From: Crenobacter caeni | GTDB lineage: Bacteria > Pseudomonadota > Gammaproteobacteria > Burkholderiales > Chromobacteriaceae | NCBI RefSeq assembly: GCF_010435965.1 | Contig: NZ_JAAGAA010000007.1 | Coordinates: 1-64,000, forward strand | DNA: 64,000 nucleotides | Direction of reading: 5' to 3' | Shown here: piece after piece, positions 56,423 to 64,000 of the stretch | How positions within the stretch are numbered: position 1 is the stretch's first letter | How the letters are laid out: the number at the start of each line of letters is the position of its first letter | The notes under the pieces: model-generated | Databases searched by the model: none | Told to the model about the DNA's origin: nothing | Seen by the model: only the letters and a program-made list of their open reading frames with translations | Position numbers and translations under genes: made by a program

Positions 56423-57448
56423 TCAGGCCTTGGGCAGCGACGCGAGGTCCCAGCGCGGCTTGACCGTGTAGCCGGCGACCGGGTGCGCGTACTTCAGGCG
56501 CAAGGCGCCTGCGAACGCGATCATCGCGCCGTTGTCGGTGCACAGCGCGAGTGGCGGGTAGAACACCTTGAACTTGCGGCGCTGTGCAGCGCTGTTCAGC
56601 GCCTCGCGCAACTGGCGGTTGGCGCCGACGCCGCCGGCGACCACCAGCTGTTTGAAGCCGGTCTGTTTGAGCGCCTTCAGGCACTTGGCGACCAGCACGT
56701 CGACGATGGCGTCCTGGAAGGCGCGGCAGATGTCTTTCCGCGTCTGCTCCTTGAGGCCGCCTTCCTGTGCTTCGACGTCGCGCACCAGCGTCAGCACCGC
56801 CGTCTTCAGGCCGGAGAAGCTCATGTCGAGGTTGTCCGAGTGCAGCATCGGCCGCGGCAGCGTGAAGCGCGTGGCGTCGCCTTCCTCGGCGAGTTTCGAC
56901 AGGCGCGGGCCGCCCGGGTAGTCGAGCCCCATCAGCTTGGCGGTCTTGTCGAACGCCTCGCCCGCCGCGTCGTCCAGCGTCTCGCCGAGGATCTCGTAGT
57001 TGCCGACGCCGCGCACCGCCATGATCTGGCTGTGCCCGCCGGAAACCAGCAGCGCGAGGAAGGGGAATTCCGGCCGCTCGTCGGCCAGTAGCGGCGAGAG
57101 CAGGTGGCCTTCGAGGTGGTGCACCTCGACAACCGGCTTGCCCAGCGCGAAGGCGAGCGCGTTGGCGAAGCCCGCGCCGACCAGGAGTGCACCGCCCAGC
57201 CCCGGTCCTTGCGTGTACGCGACGGCGTCGACGTCGGCGAGCGTGAGGCCGGCTTCCTTCAGGCAGGCGTCGGTCAGCGGCACCACGCGGCGGATGTGGT
57301 CGCGACTGGCAAGCTCGGGGACGACGCCACCGTACTCGGCGTGCATCGCCATCTGCGTGTGCAGGCAGTGCGCGAGCAGGCCCTTTTCGGTGTCGTACAG
57401 CGCGACCCCGGTCTCGTCGCAGGAAGATTCGTACCCCAGAACTCGCAT
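56423..57448 (-). CDS. tsaD: tRNA N6-adenosine threonylcarbamoyltransferase TsaD
   Basis: A 341-residue enzyme that transfers the threonylcarbamoyl group to A37. It begins [19 protein letters not shown]; the iron-site motif [17 protein letters not shown] lies near residue 105 and [16 protein letters not shown] near residue 270. Works with the Sua5 product (gene at 2746) and with TsaB/TsaE, which are not in the window. Confidence 0.96.
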   Translation of the reverse strand: MRVLGYESSCDETGVALYDTEKGLLAHCLHTQMAMHAEYGGVVPELASRDHIRRVVPLTDACLKEAGLTLADVDAVAYTQGPGLGGALLVGAGFANALAFALGKPVVEVHHLEGHLLSPLLADERPEFPFLALLVSGGHSQIMAVRGVGNYEILGETLDDAAGEAFDKTAKLMGLDYPGGPRLSKLAEEGDATRFTLPRPMLHSDNLDMSFSGLKTAVLTLVRDVEAQEGGLKEQTRKDICRAFQDAIVDVLVAKCLKALKQTGFKQLVVAGGVGANRQLREALNSAAQRRKFKVFYPPLALCTDNGAMIAFAGALRLKYAHPVAGYTVKPRWDLASLPKA

Positions 57449-57556
57449 GGCGTGGTTTCTTATAAGAAAAACAACGGTGCATTTTACCGGCTAATCTTTG
57501 TCAGCCCAAATCCCGGTGGTACGCTGCCGTTTTGTCATGCGATGAAAGGGCGAATG

Positions 57557-57973
57557 ATGAAGGCCAGATTGAAGTGGGTCGACGGCGTGTGCTTCGTCGG
57601 CGAGACCGGCAGCGGCCACGCGGTGGTGATGGACGGCGCGCCGGAAGGCGGCGGGCGCAACCTGGGGCCGCGGCCGATGGAGCTGTTGCTGGTCGGCACC
57701 GCCGGCTGCACCAGCTACGACGTGCTGACCATCCTGAAAAAGGCGCGCCAGGACGTGCGCGACTGCTGGGTCGAGATCGACGCCGAACGGGCCGACACCG
57801 AGCCCAAGGTGTTCACCCGCATCCACTTCCATTTCGTGGTCACCGGCCGAGCGCTGAAGGCCGACGCCGTCGAGCGCGCGATCCGCCTGTCCGCCGAGAA
57901 GTATTGCTCGGCGTCGATCATGCTGGGCAAGACTGCCGACATCACGCACGACTTCGAGCTGCGCGAGGATTGA
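57557..57973 (+). CDS. OsmC family protein (YhfA-like)
   Basis: A 138-residue protein. The Cys pair of the family is present: GTAGCTSYDVLTIL (about residue 51) and AEKYCSASIMLGKTADITHD (about residue 115). Members are thiol peroxidases or related redox proteins. The ATG at 57557 is taken, but ATGs at 57542 and 57554 are possible. Confidence 0.88.
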   Translation: MKARLKWVDGVCFVGETGSGHAVVMDGAPEGGGRNLGPRPMELLLVGTAGCTSYDVLTILKKARQDVRDCWVEIDAERADTEPKVFTRIHFHFVVTGRALKADAVERAIRLSAEKYCSASIMLGKTADITHDFELRED

Positions 57974-58072
57974 GCTGTCGCTTGCCGGTGGCGGCGGCAA
58001 TTCTTGCCGCTGCCGCCGTCTTGCCGATTGTAAAGCTTCCGCTATCACAAGGTTTCGCCGTCTGATATTTAC

Positions 58073-58087
58073 TGGCATGATTCCTGC
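58073..58087 (+). promoter_or_regulatory. Candidate sigma-54 promoter of the flgB operon
   Basis: TGGCATGATTCCTGC: GG at 58074-58075 and GC at 58086-58087 separated by exactly 10 bases, matching the -24/-12 consensus, 29 bases before the flgB start codon. Sigma-54 control of rod/hook operons is known in polarly flagellated proteobacteria. Confidence 0.65.
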
Positions 58088-58116
58088 TTTGGTGCCGTGG
58101 TCAAACGGAGGCAGGC

Positions 58117-58521
58117 ATGCTCGACAAGATAGGCAAACACTTCGATTTCCAGCAGCGCGCGCTGAACCTGCGCGCGTACCGCACCGAAGTGCTGGCGGGC
58201 AACCTCGCCAACGCCGATACCCCGTACTACAAGGCGGTCGACTTCGACTTCGGCCAGGCGCTGCAAGGCGCCGCCGACGCGCAGCGCACGATGGCGCTCG
58301 CGCGCACCGACGCGGGCCACCTGGCCGGCGGCAGCGCCGATGCCGGCGGCGCCGACCTCAAGTACCGCACCGCGGTGCAGCCCAGCCTGGACGGCAACAC
58401 CGTCGACATGGACGTCGAGCGCGCCGCGTTCACCGAGAACGCGCTGCGCTACCAGAGCACCCTCACTTTCCTGAGCCGCCGCATCTCGGGGCTGTCCGAC
58501 GCGATCAAGGGAGGCCAGTAA
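58117..58521 (+). CDS. flgB: Flagellar basal-body rod protein FlgB
   Basis: A 134-residue proximal rod subunit. It begins MLDKIGKHFDFQQRALNLRA, with NLANADTPYYKAVDFDF, the rod N-terminal motif. The C-terminus NALRYQSTLTFLSRRISGL is helical and pairs with the N-terminus. It is the first gene of the operon, with GGAGGC before its start. Confidence 0.95.
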   Translation: MLDKIGKHFDFQQRALNLRAYRTEVLAGNLANADTPYYKAVDFDFGQALQGAADAQRTMALARTDAGHLAGGSADAGGADLKYRTAVQPSLDGNTVDMDVERAAFTENALRYQSTLTFLSRRISGLSDAIKGGQ

Positions 58522-58523
58522 GC

Positions 58524-58934
58524 ATGTCGCTTGCCAACGTATTCACCATCGCGGGTTCGTCACTGACCGCGCAGTCGCAGCGCCTCAACCTGGTCGCGAG
58601 CAATATCTCCAACGCCGAGAGCGCGACCAGTTCGACCGGCGAGCCCTACCGCGCGCGCCATGTGGTGTTCTCGGCGACGCCGGTGACTGCCGCAGACCCG
58701 CAGGTCGCCGGCGTGCGCGTCACGCAGATTGTCGAGGACACCTCGCCGTTCCGCCTGAAGTACGACCCGTCGCACCCGCTCGCCGACGACAAGGGCTATA
58801 TCCGCCTGCCCAACGTCAACCCGGTCGAGGAAATGGCCGACATGATCTCGGCCGCGCGCTCGTACCAGACCAGCGTCGAAGTGATGAACACCGCCAAGAC
58901 CCTGATGCAGAAGACCCTGCAACTGGGCCAGTAA
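58524..58934 (+). CDS. flgC: Flagellar basal-body rod protein FlgC
   Basis: A 136-residue proximal rod subunit. It starts MSLANVFTIAGSSLTAQSQR with NLVASNISNAESATSSTGEP, and ends SYQTSVEVMNTAKTLMQKTL. It follows flgB by two bases. Confidence 0.96.
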   Translation: MSLANVFTIAGSSLTAQSQRLNLVASNISNAESATSSTGEPYRARHVVFSATPVTAADPQVAGVRVTQIVEDTSPFRLKYDPSHPLADDKGYIRLPNVNPVEEMADMISAARSYQTSVEVMNTAKTLMQKTLQLGQ

Positions 58935-58947
58935 CCGGAAGGCCACC

Positions 58948-59622
58948 ATGACCACCGTCAACACCGACATCATCACGGACCTCAACAAGACCGCGCAGTC
59001 CAAGGCAGGCAGCAAGAACGACAACTCGGCGGCAGGCATCCAGGACCGCTTCCTGACGCTCTTGATGGCGCAGCTGAAGGCGCAGGACCCGATGAACCCG
59101 ATGGACAACGCGCAGATCACCAGCCAGATGGCGCAGATCAGCACCGTCACCGGCATGGAGAACATGAACCAGACCATGAACATGCTGTTGCAGTCGCAAT
59201 TCGCCAACCAGTCGATGATGGCGGCGACGCTGATCGGCAAGCAGGTGATGACCGACGGCAACGGCCTCGTGCTGGGCGAAGGCGGCAAGGGCGCCGGCGC
59301 GGTCGAACTGGCCGGCCCCGCGGACAAGGTCAAGGTCACGGTCTCCGACAAGGACGGCAACGTGGTGCGCGAATTGTCGATCGACAAGCCCAAGCTCGGC
59401 ATCAACCACTTCGAGTGGGACGGCAAGGACGGCAACGGCGAGGCGCTGCCGGCGGGCGAGTACAGCTTCAAGGTCGAGGCGAGCAACGCCGGCGTCGCGG
59501 TCAAGTCGACCGCGCTGGCCTTCCAGCAGGTGAACGGCGTGACCTGGGAGCAGGGTATCCCGATGCTGATGCTGGCCAACGGCAAGACCACCTCGCTCGC
59601 CGAGATCGTGCAGATCGTCTGA
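58948..59622 (+). CDS. flgD: Flagellar hook assembly protein FlgD
   Basis: A 224-residue hook cap. The N-terminal segment FLTLLMAQLKAQDPMNPMDN is the FlgD hallmark (about residues 32-51). A FlgD Ig-like/Tudor part with LPAGEYSFKVEASNAG follows near residue 167. It lies between flgC and flgE as usual. Confidence 0.96.
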   Translation: MTTVNTDIITDLNKTAQSKAGSKNDNSAAGIQDRFLTLLMAQLKAQDPMNPMDNAQITSQMAQISTVTGMENMNQTMNMLLQSQFANQSMMAATLIGKQVMTDGNGLVLGEGGKGAGAVELAGPADKVKVTVSDKDGNVVRELSIDKPKLGINHFEWDGKDGNGEALPAGEYSFKVEASNAGVAVKSTALAFQQVNGVTWEQGIPMLMLANGKTTSLAEIVQIV

Positions 59623-59646
59623 GCAGGCCAAGAGAGAGAATAAACC

Positions 59647-61260
59647 ATGAGTTTCCAGCAAGGCCTGAGCGGACTGGGCGCCGCGTCCAAGCAGCTTGAC
59701 GTAATCGGCAACAATGTCGCCAACGCGAGCACCATCGGCTTCAAGCGCTCGCGCGCCGAATTCGCCGACCTGTACGCCGCGAGCATGTACGGCGTGGCCG
59801 CCACTGCCACCGGCATCGGCGCGCGCACCGTCGCCGTCAGCCAGCAGTTCAACCAGGGCAACATCTCGAGTACCGGCAACCCGTTCGACCTGGCGATTTC
59901 CGGCCAGGGCTTCTTCCGCATGGTCGGCCTGGACGGGCAGGCGATGTACACCCGCAATGGCGAATTCCAGCTCGACCGCGACGGCTACTTCGTCAACGCC
60001 GGCCACTACCTGACCGGCTACGGCGTCAACGACCGCGGCGAGGTGGTGGTCGGGCCGCCGGAGCGGCTGCGTGTCGACACTTCGAATATCGGCGCCAAGG
60101 CGACGACCGAAATGATCCTGGGCTCCAACCTCGACGCGCGCGCCAAGCCGCCGTATTCCGTGTTCAAGCCGACCGCTTCGCTCACGGTTGGGCAGTCCAA
60201 CCTGTCGTCGACCGCGCCGACCTCGGCGGTGACTTCGCAGCCCATCCAGGTATTCGACGCAGCGGGCAAGGCGCAGTCGCTGCAGCTGACGTATACGCCG
60301 ACTGCCACGCCCGGCCAGTGGACGGTGTCGGGATCGGTCGGAGGCACTGCGGTGACGCTGACGCCAGCGACGCTGACCTTTGACGCGGCGGGTAAGCTCA
60401 CCGCACCGGCGGGCGGGCAACTGGCGCTGGCCAGCACGACGCCGGCCGTCAACGCGACAGTCAGCCTGAACGGCCTGACCAGTACCAGCCAGCCGACCTC
60501 GCTGGCCGCGATGACGCAGGACGGTGCGCCGACGACCGGCAAGCCGTTCCCGGTTGGCATCGCCGGCACGCCGGATCCGGACACCTACAACTACACCAAC
60601 ACGGTGACGGCGTACGACAGCCTCGGCGTCAGCCACCAGGTGTCGTACTACTACGTGAAGCAGGAAGGCGCGCCGAACACCTGGAAGGTCTTCTCGCGGG
60701 TCGACGGCGGCGCCCCCGAGGCGATGAACCCGGACCTGGTGTTCGACACCTCGGGCAAGGTGCAGTCGCCGATGCAGCCGTACACGCTCAACCATGTGCT
60801 CGACAACGGCGCGGCCAACCTGTCGATCACCATCGACCTGTCCGGCTTCACGCAGAACGCCGGCCCGTACGCGAACGCCGAGCAGCGGGTGAACGGCTGG
60901 GCCGACGGCGTGCTCTCCAGCGTCAGTACCTCGAAGGAGGGGTATGTCGAGGCGCGCTACTCGAATGGCCAGACCAAGATCATCGGCCAGGTGGTGCTCG
61001 CCAACTTCGCCAACGCGCAGGGCCTGCAGCCGATCGGCGACAACCGCTGGGCCGAGACCTACGCGTCGGGCGGCCCCAAGCTCAACGCGCCGGGCAGCAG
61101 CAACGTCGGCCTGATCCAGGGCGCAGCGCTCGAGGAGTCGAACGTCGACATGACCACCGAGCTCGTCAACATGATCACCGCGCAGCGCTTCTACCAGGCC
61201 AACGCGCAGACCATCAAGACGCAGGACACGGTCCTGCAGACGCTGATCAACATCCGCTAA
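59647..61260 (+). CDS. flgE: Flagellar hook protein FlgE
   Basis: A 537-residue hook subunit. It starts MSFQQGLSGLGAASKQLDVI with NNVANASTIGFKRSRAEFAD, and ends NMITAQRFYQANAQTIKTQD. The central domains are Thr/Ser/Ala-rich, and the protein is longer than enteric FlgE (about 400), which is common in betaproteobacteria. Confidence 0.96.
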   Translation: MSFQQGLSGLGAASKQLDVIGNNVANASTIGFKRSRAEFADLYAASMYGVAATATGIGARTVAVSQQFNQGNISSTGNPFDLAISGQGFFRMVGLDGQAMYTRNGEFQLDRDGYFVNAGHYLTGYGVNDRGEVVVGPPERLRVDTSNIGAKATTEMILGSNLDARAKPPYSVFKPTASLTVGQSNLSSTAPTSAVTSQPIQVFDAAGKAQSLQLTYTPTATPGQWTVSGSVGGTAVTLTPATLTFDAAGKLTAPAGGQLALASTTPAVNATVSLNGLTSTSQPTSLAAMTQDGAPTTGKPFPVGIAGTPDPDTYNYTNTVTAYDSLGVSHQVSYYYVKQEGAPNTWKVFSRVDGGAPEAMNPDLVFDTSGKVQSPMQPYTLNHVLDNGAANLSITIDLSGFTQNAGPYANAEQRVNGWADGVLSSVSTSKEGYVEARYSNGQTKIIGQVVLANFANAQGLQPIGDNRWAETYASGGPKLNAPGSSNVGLIQGAALEESNVDMTTELVNMITAQRFYQANAQTIKTQDTVLQTLINIR

Positions 61261-61268
61261 GGTAGCCC

Positions 61269-62009
61269 ATGGACCGCATGCTGTACGTGGCGATGAACGG
61301 CGCCAAACATGTCGAGCTGCAGCAGTCGACGACGGCGCACAACCTCGCCAACGTCCACACCAACGGCTACAAGGCCGACCAGGTCGCGTTCCGTGCGCTA
61401 CCGGTGGTCGGCGACGGCTCGCCGACCCGCGTCTACCAGGTCGACCATACCGTCGGCCACGACCTCTCCCAGGGCAGCCTGCAGCAGACCGGCAACGAGC
61501 GCGACTTCGCGTTGTCCGGCGAAGGTTTCTTCGCGGTCACCGCGCCGGACGGCGCCGAGGCGTATACCCGCGACGGCGGCTTCGTGCTCGACGAGGCCGG
61601 CGTGATGCGCACGCGCTCGGGCCTGCCGATTGTCGGCGACGGCGGGCCGATCGCTGTGCCGGAAAACAGCCGCGTGCTGATCGGCCGCGACGGCACGGTC
61701 AGCGCGGTGCCGGTTGACGGAGGCGACCGCCAGGCGCAGGAAGTCGGGCGGATCAAGCTGGTCAACCCGGGCGCGCGCGCGGTATACAAGGGCGAGGACG
61801 GCCTGTTCCGCCTGTCCGCCGGCGGCATCGCGCCGCAGGACGATACCGTCAAGGTGGTGTCGGGGGCGCTCGAGGCGTCCAACGTGAACGCGGTCGAGTC
61901 GCTGGTGCAGATGATCAGCCACGCCCGCCATTACGACCTGACCGTCAAGCTGATGCAGACGGCCGACCAGAACGCGCAGCGCGCGACCCAGCTGTTGTCG
62001 CTGGGCTGA
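61269..62009 (+). CDS. flgF: Flagellar basal-body rod protein FlgF
   Basis: A 246-residue distal rod protein beginning MDRMLYVAMNGAKHVELQQS, with NLANVHTNGYKADQVAF and the C-terminal block VNAVESLVQMISHARHYDLT. It follows flgE by eight bases. Confidence 0.95.
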   Translation: MDRMLYVAMNGAKHVELQQSTTAHNLANVHTNGYKADQVAFRALPVVGDGSPTRVYQVDHTVGHDLSQGSLQQTGNERDFALSGEGFFAVTAPDGAEAYTRDGGFVLDEAGVMRTRSGLPIVGDGGPIAVPENSRVLIGRDGTVSAVPVDGGDRQAQEVGRIKLVNPGARAVYKGEDGLFRLSAGGIAPQDDTVKVVSGALEASNVNAVESLVQMISHARHYDLTVKLMQTADQNAQRATQLLSLG

Positions 62010-62030
62010 GAACGATAAGGATCCCGCACC

Positions 62031-62813
62031 ATGATGCGCTCGCTGTATATCGCCAAGACCGGCATGGACGCCAGCCAGTTCCGGCTGGACGTCACCTCGA
62101 ACAACCTCGCCAACGTCAACACCAAGGGCTTCAAGCGCTCGAACGCGATCTTCGAGGACCTCTACTACCAGACGCTCAGGCAGCCGGGCAGCCAGATCGC
62201 CGGCGGCGGCACCTTGCCGACCGGCCTGCAGGTCGGCACCGGCGCCGCGGCGGTCGCCTCGGCGCGCATCCACACCCAGGGCAACCTGGTGCGCACCGAG
62301 CAGACTTTCGACCTGGCGGTGGTCGGCGACGGCTTCTTCCGCGTCGCGATGGCCGACGGCACCATCGCGTATACCCGCAACGGCGAGTTCAAGCGCAACC
62401 AGGACGGCCAGATCGTCAACAGCGCGGGCTACCTGCTCGACCCGGCGGTGACCATTCCGTCGGATGCGACGCAGGTGAGCGTGTCCGCGTCGGGCGTCGT
62501 CCAGTACTTCCTCAAGGGCAACCCCGACCCGGTGGTCGCCGGCAATATCCAGACCGCGAGCTTCGTCAACCCGCAGGGGCTGGAGAGTCTGGGCGAGAAC
62601 CTGTATCTTCCGACGGCCGCCTCCGGTGCGGCGATCGAGGGCGACCCGGGTGTCGAAGGCCGTGGCACCATCAGCCAGGGCTACCTCGAGGACTCCAACG
62701 TCAACGTGACCGAGGAACTCATCAACATGATCCAGGCGCAGCGCGCGTTCGAGATGAACTCCAAGGCGATCAAGACCGCCGACGAGATGCTCCAGCGCGT
62801 CGCGCAACTGTAA
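62031..62813 (+). CDS. flgG: Flagellar distal rod protein FlgG
   Basis: A 260-residue rod subunit beginning MMRSLYIAKTGMDASQFRLD, with NNLANVNTKGFKRSNAIFED and the C-terminal NVTEELINMIQAQRAFEMNS. Length is exactly that of E. coli FlgG. Confidence 0.97.
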   Translation: MMRSLYIAKTGMDASQFRLDVTSNNLANVNTKGFKRSNAIFEDLYYQTLRQPGSQIAGGGTLPTGLQVGTGAAAVASARIHTQGNLVRTEQTFDLAVVGDGFFRVAMADGTIAYTRNGEFKRNQDGQIVNSAGYLLDPAVTIPSDATQVSVSASGVVQYFLKGNPDPVVAGNIQTASFVNPQGLESLGENLYLPTAASGAAIEGDPGVEGRGTISQGYLEDSNVNVTEELINMIQAQRAFEMNSKAIKTADEMLQRVAQL

Positions 62814-62848
62814 GGCGGCTGCTTGGCGGCCGCGCGGGAATCCAGGCC

Positions 62849-63523
62849 GTGTCCAGAATTTTCTTGTTGTTGCCGCTGTTGCTCGCCGCGTGCGCGAGCC
62901 AGCAGCCGTCCATTGTCGCGCAGCCGGTGTCGGCACGTCCGCAGCCGGTGCCGCAGGCCTTGCCCGCCACCGGTTCGATCTTCCAGAACGCGAACTACCG
63001 GCCGATGTTCGAGGACCGGGTGCCGGTGCGCGTCGGCGACATCCTGACCGTGCAGATCGAGGAGAAAACGCAGGCGTCGCTGTCCGAGGAGAGCAAGGGC
63101 AGCCGCGACGCCAGCATCACCGGCGGCATCGACGCCGGCATCAAGCTGCCGTTCTTCCCCGGCTACATCGAAAACAAGCTCGGCGGCGCGGCGATCAACG
63201 GCGCGGGCGAGGCCAGCCGCAACGGCAAGGGCAGCAATACCAACTCGAGTTCGTTCACGAGCTCGATCACGGTCACCGTGATCGACGCCCTGCCCAACGG
63301 CAACCTGATGGTCAGCGGCGAGAAGCAGATGCGCATCAACGAGGAACTGCAGATCGTGCGCCTGTCCGGCGTGGTCAACCCGCGCGACATCAAGGCCGGC
63401 AACTTCGTCTCGTCGACCCGAGTCGCCGACGCGCGTCTCGAGCAGGTCAACCAGGGCAGCAACCGCCTCTTCAACCAGACCGGCTGGCTCGGCCGTTTCT
63501 TCCTGACCATCCTGCCGTTCTGA
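62849..63523 (+). CDS. flgH: Flagellar L-ring protein FlgH
   Basis: A 224-residue outer-membrane lipoprotein that forms the L-ring. The signal peptide ends in the lipobox LLAAC (Cys15). [20 protein letters not shown] near residue 67 and [20 protein letters not shown] near residue 150 are family signatures. It uses a GTG start, and the ribosome site is weak. Confidence 0.95.
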   Translation: MSRIFLLLPLLLAACASQQPSIVAQPVSARPQPVPQALPATGSIFQNANYRPMFEDRVPVRVGDILTVQIEEKTQASLSEESKGSRDASITGGIDAGIKLPFFPGYIENKLGGAAINGAGEASRNGKGSNTNSSSFTSSITVTVIDALPNGNLMVSGEKQMRINEELQIVRLSGVVNPRDIKAGNFVSSTRVADARLEQVNQGSNRLFNQTGWLGRFFLTILPF

Positions 63524-63533
63524 GACAAAACAG

Positions 63534-64000
63534 ATGATCAAGCGAACCTTCCTCTTCCTGTGCGTGCTGGCGGTGTCGCTGCCGGCGTCCGCCGCCCGCC
63601 TGAAAGACTTGGCGAGCATCGGCGGCGTGCGCGACAACCAGCTGATCGGCTACGGCCTGGTGGTGGGCCTCGACGGCAGCGGCGACAAGGGCACGTCGAC
63701 GCCTTACACCACGCAGTCGCTGGGCAATATGCTCAACCAGCTTGGCGTGCAGATCCCGCAGGGGCTCAAGCTCGACCCGAAAAACGTCGCCGCGGTCAGC
63801 CTGACCGCTACGCTGCCGCCGTTCGCGCGCGCCGGGCAGAAGATCGACGTCACCGCGTCGTCGATCGGCGACGCCAAGAGCCTGCGCGGCGGCACGCTTC
63901 TGATGTCGTCACTCAAGGGCGCGGACGGGCAGATCTACGCGATCGCGCAGGGCAGCCTGATCGTCGGCGGCGCCGGCGCGCAGGCCGGCGGCAGCAGCGC
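63534..64000 (+). CDS. flgI: Flagellar P-ring protein FlgI (partial, cut by window edge)
   Basis: The first 155 codons of a periplasmic P-ring protein. A Sec signal peptide ([15 protein letters not shown]) is followed by the characteristic [20 protein letters not shown] and [20 protein letters not shown]. The gene continues past position 64,000; a full protein has about 370 residues. Confidence 0.96.
   Translation, partial: MIKRTFLFLCVLAVSLPASAARLKDLASIGGVRDNQLIGYGLVVGLDGSGDKGTSTPYTTQSLGNMLNQLGVQIPQGLKLDPKNVAAVSLTATLPPFARAGQKIDVTASSIGDAKSLRGGTLLMSSLKGADGQIYAIAQGSLIVGGAGAQAGGSS

Noticed and set aside
58560-60795. Long minus-strand frames opposite flgC, flgD and flgE
   Set aside because: They are shadows of well identified flagellar genes and show no domain.

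Overview
The window looks like the chromosome of a GC-rich betaproteobacterium, most likely of the order Neisseriales (Chromobacteriaceae/Aquaspirillaceae type). The evidence is the ssb - MFS transporter - uvrA neighbourhood, a HiPIP, a YdgA-family protein, a copper ATPase next to a MerR regulator, and a flgBCDEFGHI operon with a sigma-54-type promoter. This assignment rests on gene content and style only; no database search was possible.

Left backbone (about 1-8,500): CsaA-like tRNA-binding protein, chemotaxis receptor, threonylcarbamoyl-AMP synthase (Sua5/TsaC), a protein built of three tandem RidA domains, and an MFS transporter divergent from a LysR regulator.

Mosaic accessory region (about 8,680-32,450): this stretch is richer in AT and full of relics. 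In order it holds: two dead IS5-family copies around a resolvase relic; a fragment of a large secreted (haemagglutinin/polymorphic-toxin-like) protein followed by two related small lipoproteins and a repeated toxin-tail segment; a further lipoprotein operon cut by a third dead IS5 copy; an IS481-type relic; a membrane protein plus EcsC-family pair; an IS3-family element; a two-gene unit made of a divergent DisA/CdaA-like nucleotide-cyclase domain and a Cap15-like 2TM beta-barrel effector; an integron with three recognisable attC sites, cassette genes and a frameshifted integron integrase; a umuDC operon under a large palindrome; an XRE regulator with two phased operators; and a four-gene recombination module (three tyrosine recombinases plus a small coiled-coil protein) matching the published GInt (ginABCD) layout. 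That module abuts the 3' end of ssb, so ssb may mark one end of a genomic island.

Right backbone (32,550-64,000): ssb, MFS, uvrA, VOC protein, mnmA, a secreted protein of unknown function, rmlD-like reductase, Nudix hydrolase, bacterioferritin and its ferredoxin, YdgA-like protein, fatty-acid desaturase, a second (single-domain) RidA, HiPIP, crcB, LysR/EamA divergent pair, dienelactone hydrolase, copA with a CadR/PbrR-like regulator, a PilZ-like protein, GFA protein, ABC-F ATPase, tsaD, OsmC, and the flagellar rod/hook operon flgB to flgI, which runs off the right edge.

The most interesting items are the DAC-like/Cap15-like gene pair (a candidate nucleotide-signalling defence unit downstream of integron cassettes), the triple RidA with complementary loss of active-site residues, the degraded integron with a tRNA-like element next to its first cassette, and the GInt-type recombinase module.
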